Source of the DNA: Marinomonas profundimaris
Lineage (GTDB): Bacteria > Pseudomonadota > Gammaproteobacteria > Pseudomonadales > Marinomonadaceae
DNA: 64,000 nt
NCBI RefSeq assembly: GCF_000508165.1
Contig: NZ_AYOZ01000005.1
Location: forward strand, 50,533 to 114,532
Direction: 5' to 3'
The position numbers and the translations under genes are program-made. The notes beneath the pieces are model-generated. The model searched no databases. It worked only from the letters and a program-made list of their open reading frames with translations, and was not told the origin of the DNA. How positions within the stretch are numbered: position 1 is the first letter of the stretch; each line of letters opens with the position of its first letter. Of the stretch, positions 1 to 10,088 are shown in pieces.

Positions 1-222
1 CTCAACTTGCAATAAGTGATCGTTACTGTCGGTAAAGAAGTTATCGATAATGATTTGTTTATTATCGAGCTCTTGTTGTAGTGATTTCATTGTCACAATG
101 TTTAAGCTTGGCTCTGCTTGTTTGTTGTGTTTTGTATTAATGCTCTTAATGACAAGCGTGGCCACACAGCCAATAATAATGCCTGTGATAAAGATAATAA
201 TGTTGAATTCTTCTAAGTTCAT
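1..222 (-). CDS. zapG: ZapG/YhcB-type inner-membrane protein (3' end outside window)
   Basis: Only the first 74 codons are present; the gene runs off the left edge. The start is the ATG whose complement ends at base 222, preceded on the minus strand by GGAGAAAGTC. The N-terminus has one hydrophobic segment (about residues 7-25, rich in Ile and Gly) followed by a polar stretch with LQQELDNKQ, as in the DUF1043/YhcB family of single-pass proteins that act in cell division and envelope growth. It is divergent from zapE, as in many gammaproteobacteria, which supports the call. The missing C-terminus prevents a full family check. Confidence 0.8.
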   Translation of the reverse strand, partial: MNLEEFNIIIFITGIIIGCVATLVIKSINTKHNKQAEPSLNIVTMKSLQQELDNKQIIIDNFFTDSNDHLLQVE

Positions 223-350
223 GACTTTCTCCAAAAAACAGATAATCCATTATAGCGAAACCACCCCTACGATAACAGCTTGATGGGTGTTGTTTAAGGT
301 GCAATTTGTTAGAATGGGCGCAATTAACTTAATCGAACGAAAGAGCGGCG

Positions 351-1451
351 ATGACACCCATTACACGTTACAAGCAAGATTTAACAAGAGCGGACTTTAA
401 TTATGATCCAGCTCAGGAAGAAGCGGTAGAAGCGCTTCAGGATTTATTTGATCGTATCGTAGCAAATCAGATCGATCCGCCTTCTGGGGGCTTGTTTGAC
501 AGGTTTCGTAAAAAGAAAGCGCCGACGGTTGAGCAGGGTTTGTATTTTTGGGGAGGGGTTGGTCGAGGTAAGACTTACCTTATGGATACTTTCTTTGACT
601 GTTTGCCGACTGAAAAAAAGCTGCGTTTGCACTTTCATCGTTTTATGCAAATGGTTCACCAGGAGATGCGAAAGCTCCATGATGTAAAGAACCCGTTGGA
701 AATTGTAGGCAAAGAAATTGCTTCAAAGGCGCAAGTGTTGTGTTTTGACGAATTTTTTGTAACGGATATTACGGACGCGATGATTTTGGCGGGATTGCTG
801 GAGGTGTTGTTTGAAAATGGCACTACCTTGGTAGCTACATCCAACATTGAGCCGGATGGTTTATACAAAAATGGTTTGCAGCGTGCTCGCTTTTTACCCG
901 CTATTGATTTGGTAAATAAGCACACGAAAGTGATGAATGTGGATGGCGGGATTGATTACCGTTTAAGAACATTAAAGCAAGCCAAGCTTTATCATTATCC
1001 GTTAAGCGAATCAGCGGATGCTGAATTGAATGATCGATTTATGAGTCTTATTTCTGATGCGTCACACATTGTTGAGGGCGGAGCGGTTGAGATTGAGGGT
1101 CGAAGTATTCCGTTGCTTAGAAGTTGTGAAGGGCTTGCTTGGTTTGATGTTAAGGCGTTGTGCGATGGACCGAGAAGTCAGGTGGATTATATAGAGATTG
1201 CACGTCTTTATACGACTATCATTATTTCTAACTTGCCTCAAATGGATGCGCCGCGCGATGATTTAGCAAGGCGTTTTATTAACTTGATTGACGAATTTTA
1301 TGACCGTCATGTAAAAGTGATTATTTCTGCAGAAGTGGCTATACCCGATATATACACAGGGACAAGATTGGCTTTTGAGTACGATCGTACGGTCAGTAGA
1401 TTATTGGAAATGCAATCAGAAGAATATTTGGCACTAGAGCATCGTCCTTAA
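351..1451 (+). CDS. zapE: Cell division protein ZapE (AFG1-like ATPase)
   Basis: 366 residues, normal for the AFG1/ZapE family. A P-loop GGVGRGKT lies at residues 68-75 and a Walker B VLCFDE at about 129-134, followed by the family ATSN sensor motif and a conserved RFINLIDEFYDRHVK stretch near the C-terminus. ZapE is an ATPase that associates with the FtsZ ring and affects its stability, especially under stress. It reads toward rplM with a gap of about 150 bases and is divergent from zapG. The ribosome-binding site before the ATG is poor (AAGAGCGGCG), but the N-terminal sequence fits the family from this Met. Confidence 0.95.
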   Translation: MTPITRYKQDLTRADFNYDPAQEEAVEALQDLFDRIVANQIDPPSGGLFDRFRKKKAPTVEQGLYFWGGVGRGKTYLMDTFFDCLPTEKKLRLHFHRFMQMVHQEMRKLHDVKNPLEIVGKEIASKAQVLCFDEFFVTDITDAMILAGLLEVLFENGTTLVATSNIEPDGLYKNGLQRARFLPAIDLVNKHTKVMNVDGGIDYRLRTLKQAKLYHYPLSESADAELNDRFMSLISDASHIVEGGAVEIEGRSIPLLRSCEGLAWFDVKALCDGPRSQVDYIEIARLYTTIIISNLPQMDAPRDDLARRFINLIDEFYDRHVKVIISAEVAIPDIYTGTRLAFEYDRTVSRLLEMQSEEYLALEHRP

Positions 1452-1485
1452 GGTTTTTTGACTTTCTTCTTTTATTGGCTTGATA

Positions 1486-1491
1486 TATACT
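1486..1491 (+). promoter_or_regulatory. Candidate -10 element upstream of rplM
   Basis: TATACT followed by TCGC lies 112 bases before rplM. A TTGACT at 1458-1463 is present but is spaced too far (22 bases) for a classical -35 of this -10. The same ATATACTTCGC string occurs upstream of the DEAD-box helicase at 19473. The region between here and the rplM start would be the 5' leader; L13 is known to autoregulate this operon in E. coli, but I cannot identify the fold here. Confidence 0.35.
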
Positions 1492-1603
1492 TCGCTCGCC
1501 TTTTTAAAGGTAAGTGTACGTTAATAAATCATGGAAATGATCTATTAACCAATAATAATAGGTATAGCGTGTCATTGAACACGCGTATTGAAAGGGTTTT
1601 TTG

Positions 1604-2032
1604 ATGAAAACTTTTACAGCTAAACCTGCTGAAGTACGCCGCGACTGGTTCGTGGTAGATGCTGAAGGCAAAACTCTAGGTCGCTTGGCTACTGAAATTG
1701 CTCGCCGTTTACGTGGTAAGCATAAAGCTGAATACACTCCGCATGTTGATACTGGCGATTACATCGTTGTTGTTAACGCTGAGAAAGTTCACGTTACAGG
1801 TAACAAAGCAGCTGCAAAACAATACTACCGCCATACTGGTTATCCAGGCGGCTTGCGTTCTATGAATTTCGAGAAGCTGATTGATCATGCTCCAGAGCGT
1901 GTTCTTGAACTTGCCGTTAAAGGTATGTTGCCAAAAGGTCCTTTGGGCCGTGCAATGCACAAGAAAATGAAAGTATACGCTGGTACTGAGCATCCACATG
2001 CTGCTCAACAGCCTCAAACACTTAACATTTAA
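1604..2032 (+). CDS. rplM: 50S ribosomal protein L13
   Basis: 142 residues, the same length as E. coli L13 and nearly identical at the N-terminus ([15 protein letters not shown]). Conserved blocks [26 protein letters not shown] and [10 protein letters not shown] are all present. An in-frame TTG lies directly before the ATG, but the ATG at 1604 with GAAAGGG upstream matches the family start. L13 is an early assembly protein of the large subunit. It is followed 14 bases later by rpsI, the universal L13-S9 pair. Confidence 0.98.
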   Translation: MKTFTAKPAEVRRDWFVVDAEGKTLGRLATEIARRLRGKHKAEYTPHVDTGDYIVVVNAEKVHVTGNKAAAKQYYRHTGYPGGLRSMNFEKLIDHAPERVLELAVKGMLPKGPLGRAMHKKMKVYAGTEHPHAAQQPQTLNI

Positions 2033-2046
2033 TACGGAAGATCATT

Positions 2047-2439
2047 ATGTCAGCTACTCAATACTACGGTACAGGTCGTCGTAAAACGTCTACCGCTCGT
2101 GTGTTCCTTAAAGCGGGTTCTGGTAACCTAGTTATCAACAACCGTACTCTTTCTCAGTACTTCGGTCGTGAAACGGCTCAGATGGTTGTTCGTCAGCCTC
2201 TTGAACTTGTTGGCGCTACTGAAAAATTTGACGTTTTCATCACTGTTAAAGGTGGTGGTATCTCTGGTCAAGCTGGTGCGATCCGTCACGGTATCACACG
2301 TGCTTTGATGCAATACGATGAGACTCTACGTCGTACTCTACGTTCTGCAGGTTTCGTTACTCGTGACTCGCGTGAAGTTGAACGTAAGAAAGTTGGTCTA
2401 CGCAAAGCACGTCGTCGTCCTCAGTTCTCTAAGCGTTAA
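2047..2439 (+). CDS. rpsI: 30S ribosomal protein S9
   Basis: 130 residues, typical of S9. It begins with [15 protein letters not shown] and ends with the basic tail [12 protein letters not shown] that reaches toward the P-site tRNA in the ribosome. It is the second gene of the rplM-rpsI operon, with GGAAG before the start. A strong terminator follows at 2467. In pseudomonads and several relatives petABC (cytochrome bc1) lies between rpsI and sspA; here it does not. Confidence 0.98.
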   Translation: MSATQYYGTGRRKTSTARVFLKAGSGNLVINNRTLSQYFGRETAQMVVRQPLELVGATEKFDVFITVKGGGISGQAGAIRHGITRALMQYDETLRRTLRSAGFVTRDSREVERKKVGLRKARRRPQFSKR

Positions 2440-2466
2440 TTTTCGCTTTCAGAGCAACTATCAAAG

Positions 2467-2497
2467 CGCTTGGTGTTTTTCGCCAAGCGTTTTTTTT
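2467..2497 (+). terminator. Rho-independent terminator of rplM-rpsI
   Basis: CGCTTGG at 2467-2473 pairs with CCAAGCG at 2483-2489, with a short loop and a run of eight T. It lies 27 bases after the rpsI stop. Confidence 0.85.
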
Positions 2498-2829
2498 GCT
2501 TTGTGCTTTTTGCTCGGTATTTTTCTTTTGTTTTTTTCATAAAACAAAAGAGAATTGTTCTATTCACGCATCAAAGTGATTATTCAGAGAAAAATCATCG
2601 TCAAATTATGCTAGAATACTTCCCTCGAAAGGTTGGTATCATCAGCGTGAATAACGAGTGTAAAAAGTGATGTTAGCCCGATGTTTCTACCAGTTTGGTT
2701 TTGTTCGTCAAGTTGGTTGAAGGTTAAAAGAATTTCGACATCGAAGTTGGTCGTTTATGGCTTCGTCGTCATTTTATAATTAGTCCCCGTTTTAGGGGGG
2801 CTTGGATGTTATCAAAATAGGGGTTAGAC
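2498..2829 (+). other. Leader/promoter region of sspA, no gene seen
   Basis: About 330 bases without a credible gene; the only open frame is a low-complexity Phe/Ile shadow. A possible -10 TAGAAT is at 2612-2617 without a clear -35. A small CCCC/GGGG hairpin lies near 2785-2800, close to the sspA start. The long leader suggests sspA is transcribed from its own promoter. Confidence 0.4.
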
Positions 2830-3462
2830 ATGGGTGTTATTGCAAAGCGCTCCTCAATGACGTTCTTCTCTGATGGAGAAGATCATTACAGTCATAGAGT
2901 CCGTATTGTATTGGCAGAGAAAGCTGTCACAGTAGATATCATTGATGTGGACTCATTTAACAAGCCAGCTGAGCTTGCTGATGTTAATCCATATAATGAA
3001 TTACCAGCCTTGGTTGACCGCGATTTGGTTCTTTACGAGCCAAATGTCATGATGGAATATTTGGATGAGCGTTTTCCGCATCCACCATTATTGCCTGTTT
3101 ACCCTGTTGCTCGCGCTGAAAGTCGTTTATATATGTACCGTATTCAGCGTGACTGGGCAAAATTGGTTGATTTGATTCTTTCTAGTAAAGACAAAGAAGC
3201 GGTTGCTCAGGCTCAGAAAGAGCTGCGTGAAGGTCTTGTAAGTGTTTCTCCTATTTTCGAAGAGAAGCCTTATTTCATGAGTGATGATTTTACAATTGTT
3301 GACTGTTGCTTGGCTCCAATCTTATGGCGTTTGCCTTCATTAGGCGTGGATATTCCTAAAGAGCAAGCGAGAGCGCTACATAAGTATATGGATCTGGTTT
3401 TTGCTCGTGAGTCTTTCCAGGAAAGCCTTTCTGAAGCGGAACAAGAAATGCGTTTAGACTAA
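2830..3462 (+). CDS. sspA: Stringent starvation protein A
   Basis: 210 residues with a glutathione-S-transferase fold. Conserved blocks include [11 protein letters not shown] near residue 20, [13 protein letters not shown] and [14 protein letters not shown], all as in E. coli SspA, and a C-terminal EAEQEMRL. SspA binds RNA polymerase and helps bacteria through starvation, acid stress and phage gene activation; it lacks the usual GST catalytic site. It is followed by sspB after a hairpin. The ATG at 2830 comes after GGGGTTAGAC and gives the family-length protein. Confidence 0.95.
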   Translation: MGVIAKRSSMTFFSDGEDHYSHRVRIVLAEKAVTVDIIDVDSFNKPAELADVNPYNELPALVDRDLVLYEPNVMMEYLDERFPHPPLLPVYPVARAESRLYMYRIQRDWAKLVDLILSSKDKEAVAQAQKELREGLVSVSPIFEEKPYFMSDDFTIVDCCLAPILWRLPSLGVDIPKEQARALHKYMDLVFARESFQESLSEAEQEMRLD

Positions 3463-3503
3463 ACTGAGGCGGTGGCTTTCAGTTTTGTTATAGATAGCAA
3501 AAG

Positions 3504-3527
3504 AGGAGCGAATAGCTCCTTTTTTTT
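3504..3527 (+). terminator. Hairpin terminator between sspA and sspB
   Basis: AGGAGC, a GAATA loop, then GCTCCT and seven more T. It would end or attenuate sspA transcripts before sspB. Confidence 0.7.
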
Positions 3528-3551
3528 GCACAATATTTAGTAGGAGAAAAG

Positions 3552-3935
3552 ATGTTACCGAAACGATCTTATTTATTAAATGCGGCTTATTCTTGGGTTG
3601 CAGATAATGACATGACGCCTTACCTTTTGGTGGATGCAGAACAAAAAGATGTGGTGATACCTACGGAGTTTGTGAAAGATGGTCAGATAGTATTGAACAT
3701 TAGCATGTCTGCCGTTCGTCACTTAATAATGGACAAAGAGGCGGTGTCTTTTGAGGCGCGTTTTAGTGGTAAACCCATGCAGGTTTATGTGCCAATACGC
3801 GCGGCATTAGCCTTGTATGCGAAAGAAAATGGCGACGGATTTGTGTTTCCTGATGAGGTGTTTTCAGATGAACCTACGCCAACACCTACGCCCGCAGCGC
3901 CAAAGAAGGGCTTTCAATTGAAGGTTGTCAAATAG
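3552..3935 (+). CDS. sspB: ClpXP adaptor SspB
   Basis: 127 residues. The N-terminal two-thirds form the substrate-binding domain (TPYLLVDAE, NISMSAVRHL, FSGKPMQVYVP); a flexible linker with PTPTPTPAAP follows, and the C-terminal FQLKVVK matches the short tail that docks on ClpX. SspB tethers ssrA-tagged proteins to ClpXP. The start has a clear GGAGAAAAG. A bidirectional terminator separates it from convergent diaA. The linker is short, but all functional parts are present. Confidence 0.93.
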   Translation: MLPKRSYLLNAAYSWVADNDMTPYLLVDAEQKDVVIPTEFVKDGQIVLNISMSAVRHLIMDKEAVSFEARFSGKPMQVYVPIRAALALYAKENGDGFVFPDEVFSDEPTPTPTPAAPKKGFQLKVVK

Positions 3936-3963
3936 ATCCATTTTAAATAATTGAAATGAAAAA

Positions 3964-3992
3964 AGAGCCGCTAAAAAGCGGCTCTTTTTTTG
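3964..3992. terminator. Bidirectional terminator between sspB and diaA
   Basis: AGAGCCGC at 3964-3971 pairs with GCGGCTCT at 3978-3985. T residues follow on the plus strand, and A residues precede the stem, giving a U tract on the minus transcript too. Confidence 0.85.
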
Positions 3993-4018
3993 TGTAAAAA
4001 TACAAATGCGTATGTGAT

Positions 4019-4612
4019 TCAGTCTTCGTAGCCGAATAGTTGGCGCTCAAGTAAATCCACTAGAGTATGAATTACGGTGATTTGGCATTCATGTACTCTG
4101 GCAGTACCGAGAAGATTGATTTTAATCTCTGTGTCATCTTGTGAGGTAAGAGATGAGACGTTTTTTGCTTCTGGGCTAGTGAGGGCGACAATTTTCATTT
4201 TTCGCTCATGCGCAGCTTGTATGGCTTGAATGATGGGGGACGTGTTCCCTCGGTTTGCGACGACGAATAAAATATCGCCTTGGTTTCCAAGTGCGGTTAT
4301 TTGCTTAGAAAAAACATCGTGATAGCTGTCGTTGTGAGTGATGGCCAGTAATGCGGCACCATCACCACTCAAATTGATCGCAGGTAAGCCGGGACGCTCC
4401 CTGTCCATTCTGTCCAGCATGAGCGTGCTAAAATATTGAGACAGGTGAGATCCTGTGCTGTTTCCGATGCAAATGATTTTTCCGCCTGATGCAATGCTTG
4501 AAAAGACCACTTTTGCAGCGTGCTCAATATAGGGAGGTAAACTCTCCAGTGCTTGCTGTTGAGCTTCGAAACTCTGGGCAAACTGTGTGTATATTGCTTC
4601 TTGAAAGTCCAT
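4019..4612 (-). CDS. diaA: DnaA initiator-associating protein DiaA (SIS domain)
   Basis: 197 residues from the ATG at 4612; an in-frame extension upstream reads through the end of yraN and is not used. A single SIS (phosphosugar isomerase-type) domain is visible, with GGKIICIGNSTGSHLSQYF near residue 45 and the following helix, and VVANRGNTSPIIQA near residue 120. DiaA binds DnaA and promotes timely assembly at oriC; the closely related GmhA isomerases are the main alternative. The position after lpoA and yraN is the classical diaA locus, which favours DiaA. Confidence 0.85.
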   Translation of the reverse strand: MDFQEAIYTQFAQSFEAQQQALESLPPYIEHAAKVVFSSIASGGKIICIGNSTGSHLSQYFSTLMLDRMDRERPGLPAINLSGDGAALLAITHNDSYHDVFSKQITALGNQGDILFVVANRGNTSPIIQAIQAAHERKMKIVALTSPEAKNVSSLTSQDDTEIKINLLGTARVHECQITVIHTLVDLLERQLFGYED

Positions 4613-4617
4613 AGTGA

Positions 4618-5001
4618 TTAAAATACTGCTTTTAGCCAAGTTAAATGTTGAGTGTCTATTTTCTGGTCGAATAGTATCGCATCGAAGCGACATGCATTAT
4701 TTACTTTGTTGTTCTTCTGTAGCCATAAAGAAGCGCTTTTTCTAACCTTATTAAGCTTTGATTTCCCAAGGCTTTCGGCAGCACTGCCGTGTGTGTTACT
4801 GGCTCGAAAGCGTACTTCTACAAATATATACGTATCTTGATCTAAGAAAATTAAATCAATTTCACCAAGGCGGCAGAAAAAATTTCGCCCAACAAATTGA
4901 AGCCCTTGCGTTAATAAAAAAGCTTCAGCAGCCTGTTCTGCCTTTTCGCCGTTATTTTTCGGCGTTTTCCTCTTCTGGAAAATACTGGTGATTATTTGCA
5001 T
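4618..5001 (-). CDS. yraN: UPF0102 family protein YraN
   Basis: 127 residues. It has the UPF0102 pattern: GEKAEQAAEAFL, then RLGEIDLIF and FVEVRFR, which resembles the E/D/E-x-K-type core of the restriction-endonuclease fold. The function is not established. It overlaps the 3' end of lpoA by 50 bases in another frame and ends five bases before diaA starts, so the three are probably translationally coupled. Confidence 0.88.
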   Translation of the reverse strand: MQIITSIFQKRKTPKNNGEKAEQAAEAFLLTQGLQFVGRNFFCRLGEIDLIFLDQDTYIFVEVRFRASNTHGSAAESLGKSKLNKVRKSASLWLQKNNKVNNACRFDAILFDQKIDTQHLTWLKAVF

Positions 5002-6796
5002 ATACCAAATGTCCTTTTCGGTAAGTCATGATTTCTGGTCTTTTGTGAAATATGCCATTTTCATCCATGGTGATAATGCCAGTATTTGCTGCAATTTTAG
5101 TACTTGGAAGTAGGGTGAATAGCGGGTATTTATTTGCCAATAAATACGCATCGGCGCCAAGTGCCTGAAGGCGCCTTAAAATATTCGAGTTTTGGTTTTT
5201 AGGCAGTGCCGCCAAGGATGTATTATTTGGCGTGAGTGCTGGTACTTCGGTAAATAAAATTCGTTCAATATCGCTAGGATTTATCGATTTATCCGGCTCA
5301 CTATCATTCAGTGTACTGCTCGAAAGCATTGGAATTTTGTTGGCAAAATAGAAGTCTAAAAGTGGGCGTATTTGTTTTGCGTCATTTAACTTGCCGACAT
5401 AGTAAACATAATCTAAGTCTTCGCGAGAGCGGGCAATACTGTCAACTTTTGTGCCTGTCCACTGCTCGACCAGTTTTTTACGTGCATGGCTTTCGTTAAT
5501 TAAAAGTAACTTTTGAATTGCATCTTGTCTGCCTTTTGGCGTATTTGCATAAGATTGATTCGAAGTAATAATCACGTTCTCTTCAGTTGCGGCGGCTCTG
5601 AATTCATCGCTTTGTTTTAGTGCCCAAGTGTCTTGAGTGCTCAATATGGCCGCTTTCGTTGCACCTTCTTGTTTTGCGAAGGCAATCAGTTCATATATTT
5701 CATCTTCTGCATTAAGCGAAAAGTGATAGAGGTTCTTTGTGTGTTGATTGATGTCTAACTGATTCAGTGCAATAACCGGATAAGGTAGGTGTAGGCGGCC
5801 CACTTGTGCGACATTGTTTTTTTGCAGGGGGCCAATAATAACATCTGGTTGCTGTTCGTTTGCGGCCGCGACGGCGTCAGCAATATTTGAATAATTATCA
5901 ACGTTGATAATTGTGATTTTTGGTCTAGTTTCTTTCTGATTGTAATAATTAACAAAAAAGCCATCGACGATTGCTTGGGAGGCTCGTTCAAGTTTTCCAC
6001 TCATCGGCAGCATTAAGACAATGTTTGTCAGCGTCATTTTTTCCACAGAAGACATGATTTGAAAGTCTTGAGGCGGTGATAATGCGGCAGGGTGACTAGG
6101 GTTTTCTGCTTGCCAATCATGAAACATAACAAGTTGTTGTTCGATGGACAGTGACTGGTTTCTTAGTATTCCACTGATGTTTAGCCAGCCATTGAGAAGC
6201 GGTCTTTGTTGTTGAAAGAGTTCGTCTATTTCATTTTGAGTCAGATTTTGAATGGCGAGCCATAATTTTGTTTGGTTATTGTTTCCTTCATCCAGCGGTA
6301 AGTTGTAAGCCAAATCCATACGAAGGTTGACAGCTTCTAGCCAGTTGCCAAAATGTTCCAGAATAGTTGCTTTTGTCTCATTCAGTTTGTTTTGGTTGTC
6401 TGGGTGGCGAGCGGCAATTAAGCGATCGGCTTGCTGTAAGAAGCGGAAGGAATCAGTTGCATTGTCTAAATTGGATGCCGATAAGGCCGCCAGTAAATGT
6501 GCTTCAAATTGTATGGATGAGGTTTTGTTGATGACCTTGCTTTCTAATATATCGATAGTTTCTTGATAACGGCCTTGCTCATACAGTTTTTTCGCTGAAA
6601 GGTAGGTGTCACTAAGCGCTTTTGAAACATCCGACGTTTTTTGCGGATGATAAATGCTTGGCGGTGGTGTTCTTTCTTGAGTGGCCTGTTGAACGACTTG
6701 TTGAGGTTGTTCCATGTTTAAATTCATGGAATTACAAGCACTGAGCAGAAAAGTACAAAGAGTTAATGATATGATGCGGTAATTAATTAGGCTCAT
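4952..6796 (-). CDS. lpoA: Outer-membrane lipoprotein activator of PBP1A, LpoA
   Basis: 614 residues from the ATG at 6796. The signal peptide ends in a lipobox LLSAC with the lipidated Cys at residue 21. An N-terminal TPR-like helical region (YEQGRYQETIDILESK) is followed by a periplasmic-binding-protein-like domain beginning near VLMLPMSGKL, the usual LpoA/YraM arrangement. LpoA reaches through the periplasm to stimulate the transpeptidase PBP1A. The open frame extends 30 codons further upstream into rsmI, but only this Met gives a signal peptide. It is followed by overlapping yraN and then diaA. Confidence 0.9.
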   Translation of the reverse strand: MSLINYRIISLTLCTFLLSACNSMNLNMEQPQQVVQQATQERTPPPSIYHPQKTSDVSKALSDTYLSAKKLYEQGRYQETIDILESKVINKTSSIQFEAHLLAALSASNLDNATDSFRFLQQADRLIAARHPDNQNKLNETKATILEHFGNWLEAVNLRMDLAYNLPLDEGNNNQTKLWLAIQNLTQNEIDELFQQQRPLLNGWLNISGILRNQSLSIEQQLVMFHDWQAENPSHPAALSPPQDFQIMSSVEKMTLTNIVLMLPMSGKLERASQAIVDGFFVNYYNQKETRPKITIINVDNYSNIADAVAAANEQQPDVIIGPLQKNNVAQVGRLHLPYPVIALNQLDINQHTKNLYHFSLNAEDEIYELIAFAKQEGATKAAILSTQDTWALKQSDEFRAAATEENVIITSNQSYANTPKGRQDAIQKLLLINESHARKKLVEQWTGTKVDSIARSREDLDYVYYVGKLNDAKQIRPLLDFYFANKIPMLSSSTLNDSEPDKSINPSDIERILFTEVPALTPNNTSLAALPKNQNSNILRRLQALGADAYLLANKYPLFTLLPSTKIAANTGIITMDENGIFHKRPEIMTYRKGHLVYANNHQYFPEEENAEK

Positions 6797-6828
6797 AAGC
6801 TTATAAAATGACAAATAAAAGAGGCAAC

Positions 6829-7689
6829 ATGGTACCACATAGTTCTGATGATGCGAGAGGGTCGCTGTACATAGTTGCGACGCCAATTGGCAATCTAGAT
6901 GATTTTAGTAAAAGAGCCGAACAAACCTTGCGCGATGTTGATTATATTGCTGCAGAAGACACTCGACATACACGACGTTTGTTGAATCATTTTGGTATCG
7001 AGGCGAAGCTTTTTTCGATTCATGATCACAATGAAAAAGACAAAGCCAATTATGTCGCCAGCCTGTTGGATGACGGCAAAAATGTTGCCCTAGTGTCTGA
7101 TGCGGGAACGCCGCTGATTTCGGATCCGGGTTACCACGTCGTGCATGCGTTACGTGAAAAAAGCCATAAAGTCATGCCAATCCCCGGAGCTTGTGCTTTG
7201 ATTTCTGCTCTTTGCGCATCCGGATTGCCTACCGATCAGTTCTTCTTTGCGGGTTTTGTTCCTGCCAAATCCAAAGGCCGTCGTGACTTATTTGAGTCGT
7301 GGAAACAACAAGTGGGTACGGTTGTTTTTTATGAATCAACACATCGAATTTACGACTCTATGGCGGATGTTCAGCAAGTGTACGGCGATGATGCTCAACT
7401 TGTGCTGGCACGCGAAGTAACCAAAACGTTTGAGACATTCCTTTCCGGTACGGCGGCTGAAATATTGGCGATGTTTGATGCCGATGCCAACCAAATGCGC
7501 GGTGAATTTGTTGTTATGTTGAGCTTCACGCAAGAAAGTGGTAACGAAGCAGAGCTTGAGGCGAAGCGTATTTTGACGATTTTGCTAGAAGATTTGCCGG
7601 TTAAGCAGGCGGCCGCTATGGCTGCAAAATTAACGGGGGAAAAGAAAAACTACCTCTACAAAATGGCGCTGGAAATGCAAAGCCAATAG
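6829..7689 (+). CDS. rsmI: 16S rRNA C1402 2'-O-methyltransferase RsmI
   Basis: 286 residues from the ATG at 6829, which has AGAGG four bases upstream; an ATG at 6808 without a binding site is less likely. Family motifs are IVATPIGNLDD near the start, AAEDTRHTRRLL, LVSDAGTPLISDPG and the late GEFVVML. RsmI uses S-adenosylmethionine to methylate C1402 in the decoding centre, working with RsmH. It is divergent from lpoA with only about 30 bases between the two starts, the conserved yraL-yraM arrangement. Confidence 0.95.
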   Translation: MVPHSSDDARGSLYIVATPIGNLDDFSKRAEQTLRDVDYIAAEDTRHTRRLLNHFGIEAKLFSIHDHNEKDKANYVASLLDDGKNVALVSDAGTPLISDPGYHVVHALREKSHKVMPIPGACALISALCASGLPTDQFFFAGFVPAKSKGRRDLFESWKQQVGTVVFYESTHRIYDSMADVQQVYGDDAQLVLAREVTKTFETFLSGTAAEILAMFDADANQMRGEFVVMLSFTQESGNEAELEAKRILTILLEDLPVKQAAAMAAKLTGEKKNYLYKMALEMQSQ

Positions 7690-7710
7690 ATCGTCATTGC
7701 TTATCTTTGG

Positions 7711-7739
7711 TAAACACCCATAAAAAATGTGGGTGTTTA
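7711..7739 (+). terminator. Hairpin after rsmI (weak terminator)
   Basis: TAAACACCCA pairs perfectly with TGGGTGTTTA over 10 bp with a 9-base loop. There is no proper T run after it, and its right arm holds the -35 of the thiC promoter, so it may be an imperfect terminator. Confidence 0.45.
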
Positions 7740-7763
7740 CATTCTAATTAGACTGAGTATACT
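7736..7763 (+). promoter_or_regulatory. Sigma70-type promoter of the thiamine operon
   Basis: TTTACA (7736-7741), a 16-base spacer and TATACT (7758-7763), 5 of 6 matches to consensus in each hexamer. It starts transcription just before the TPP riboswitch. Confidence 0.65.
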
Positions 7764-7771
7764 CGCAATCA

Positions 7772-7862
7772 CTTGTCGGAGTGCCATTTGGCTGAGATCG
7801 CATAAATAAATGCGGGATCCGCAGAACCTGATCGGGCTAACACCCGCGTAGGAAACAAGAAA
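7772..7862 (+). ncRNA. TPP riboswitch (THI element) controlling thiC
   Basis: The conserved THI-box sequences are readable: GGCTGAGAT at 7790-7798, then CAGAACCTGATC at 7822-7833 and GCGTAGGAAA near 7846-7855, with a variable stem (AAATGCGGGATCCGC) between. This aptamer binds thiamine pyrophosphate and shuts off biosynthesis genes. It sits between the promoter at 7736 and thiC. About 200 bases separate the aptamer from thiC, so the expression platform is long; its mechanism is not obvious. Confidence 0.92.
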
Positions 7863-7882
7863 GTCTTCAATTTTCTTTTCTG

Positions 7883-7925
7883 CATCGAATGAACTCCTGT
7901 CTTTTTTATGACGATTGATTCGATG
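7883..7925 (+). other. Inverted repeat in the riboswitch-thiC leader
   Basis: CATCGAAT (7883-7890) and ATTCGATG (7918-7925) can pair across a 27-base loop that contains six T. It could belong to the expression platform, but no terminator or Shine-Dalgarno sequestration is evident. The remaining leader to 8067 holds a short AAACGC/GCGTTT hairpin at 7990-8008 and nothing else I recognise. Confidence 0.3.
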
Positions 7926-8016
7926 TTGCCTTATTCGCTTCACCACTCTTTTCTCATTAAAAATTCAGGGTTCATGTTTTGCTTTAGAAAAACGCCTTTC
8001 GTGCGTTTGCCAGTAA

Positions 8017-10077
<2,061 letters not shown>

Positions 10078-10088
10078 AGGGGGGATTT

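Noticed and set aside
50..283. Open frame of 77 codons on the plus strand at the left edge
   Set aside because: It is the shadow of the zapG gene on the minus strand, which has a proper start, binding site and family sequence.
2470..2670. Small Phe-rich frame after rpsI
   Set aside because: It starts within the terminator hairpin, has low complexity, lacks a binding site and matches no family I know.
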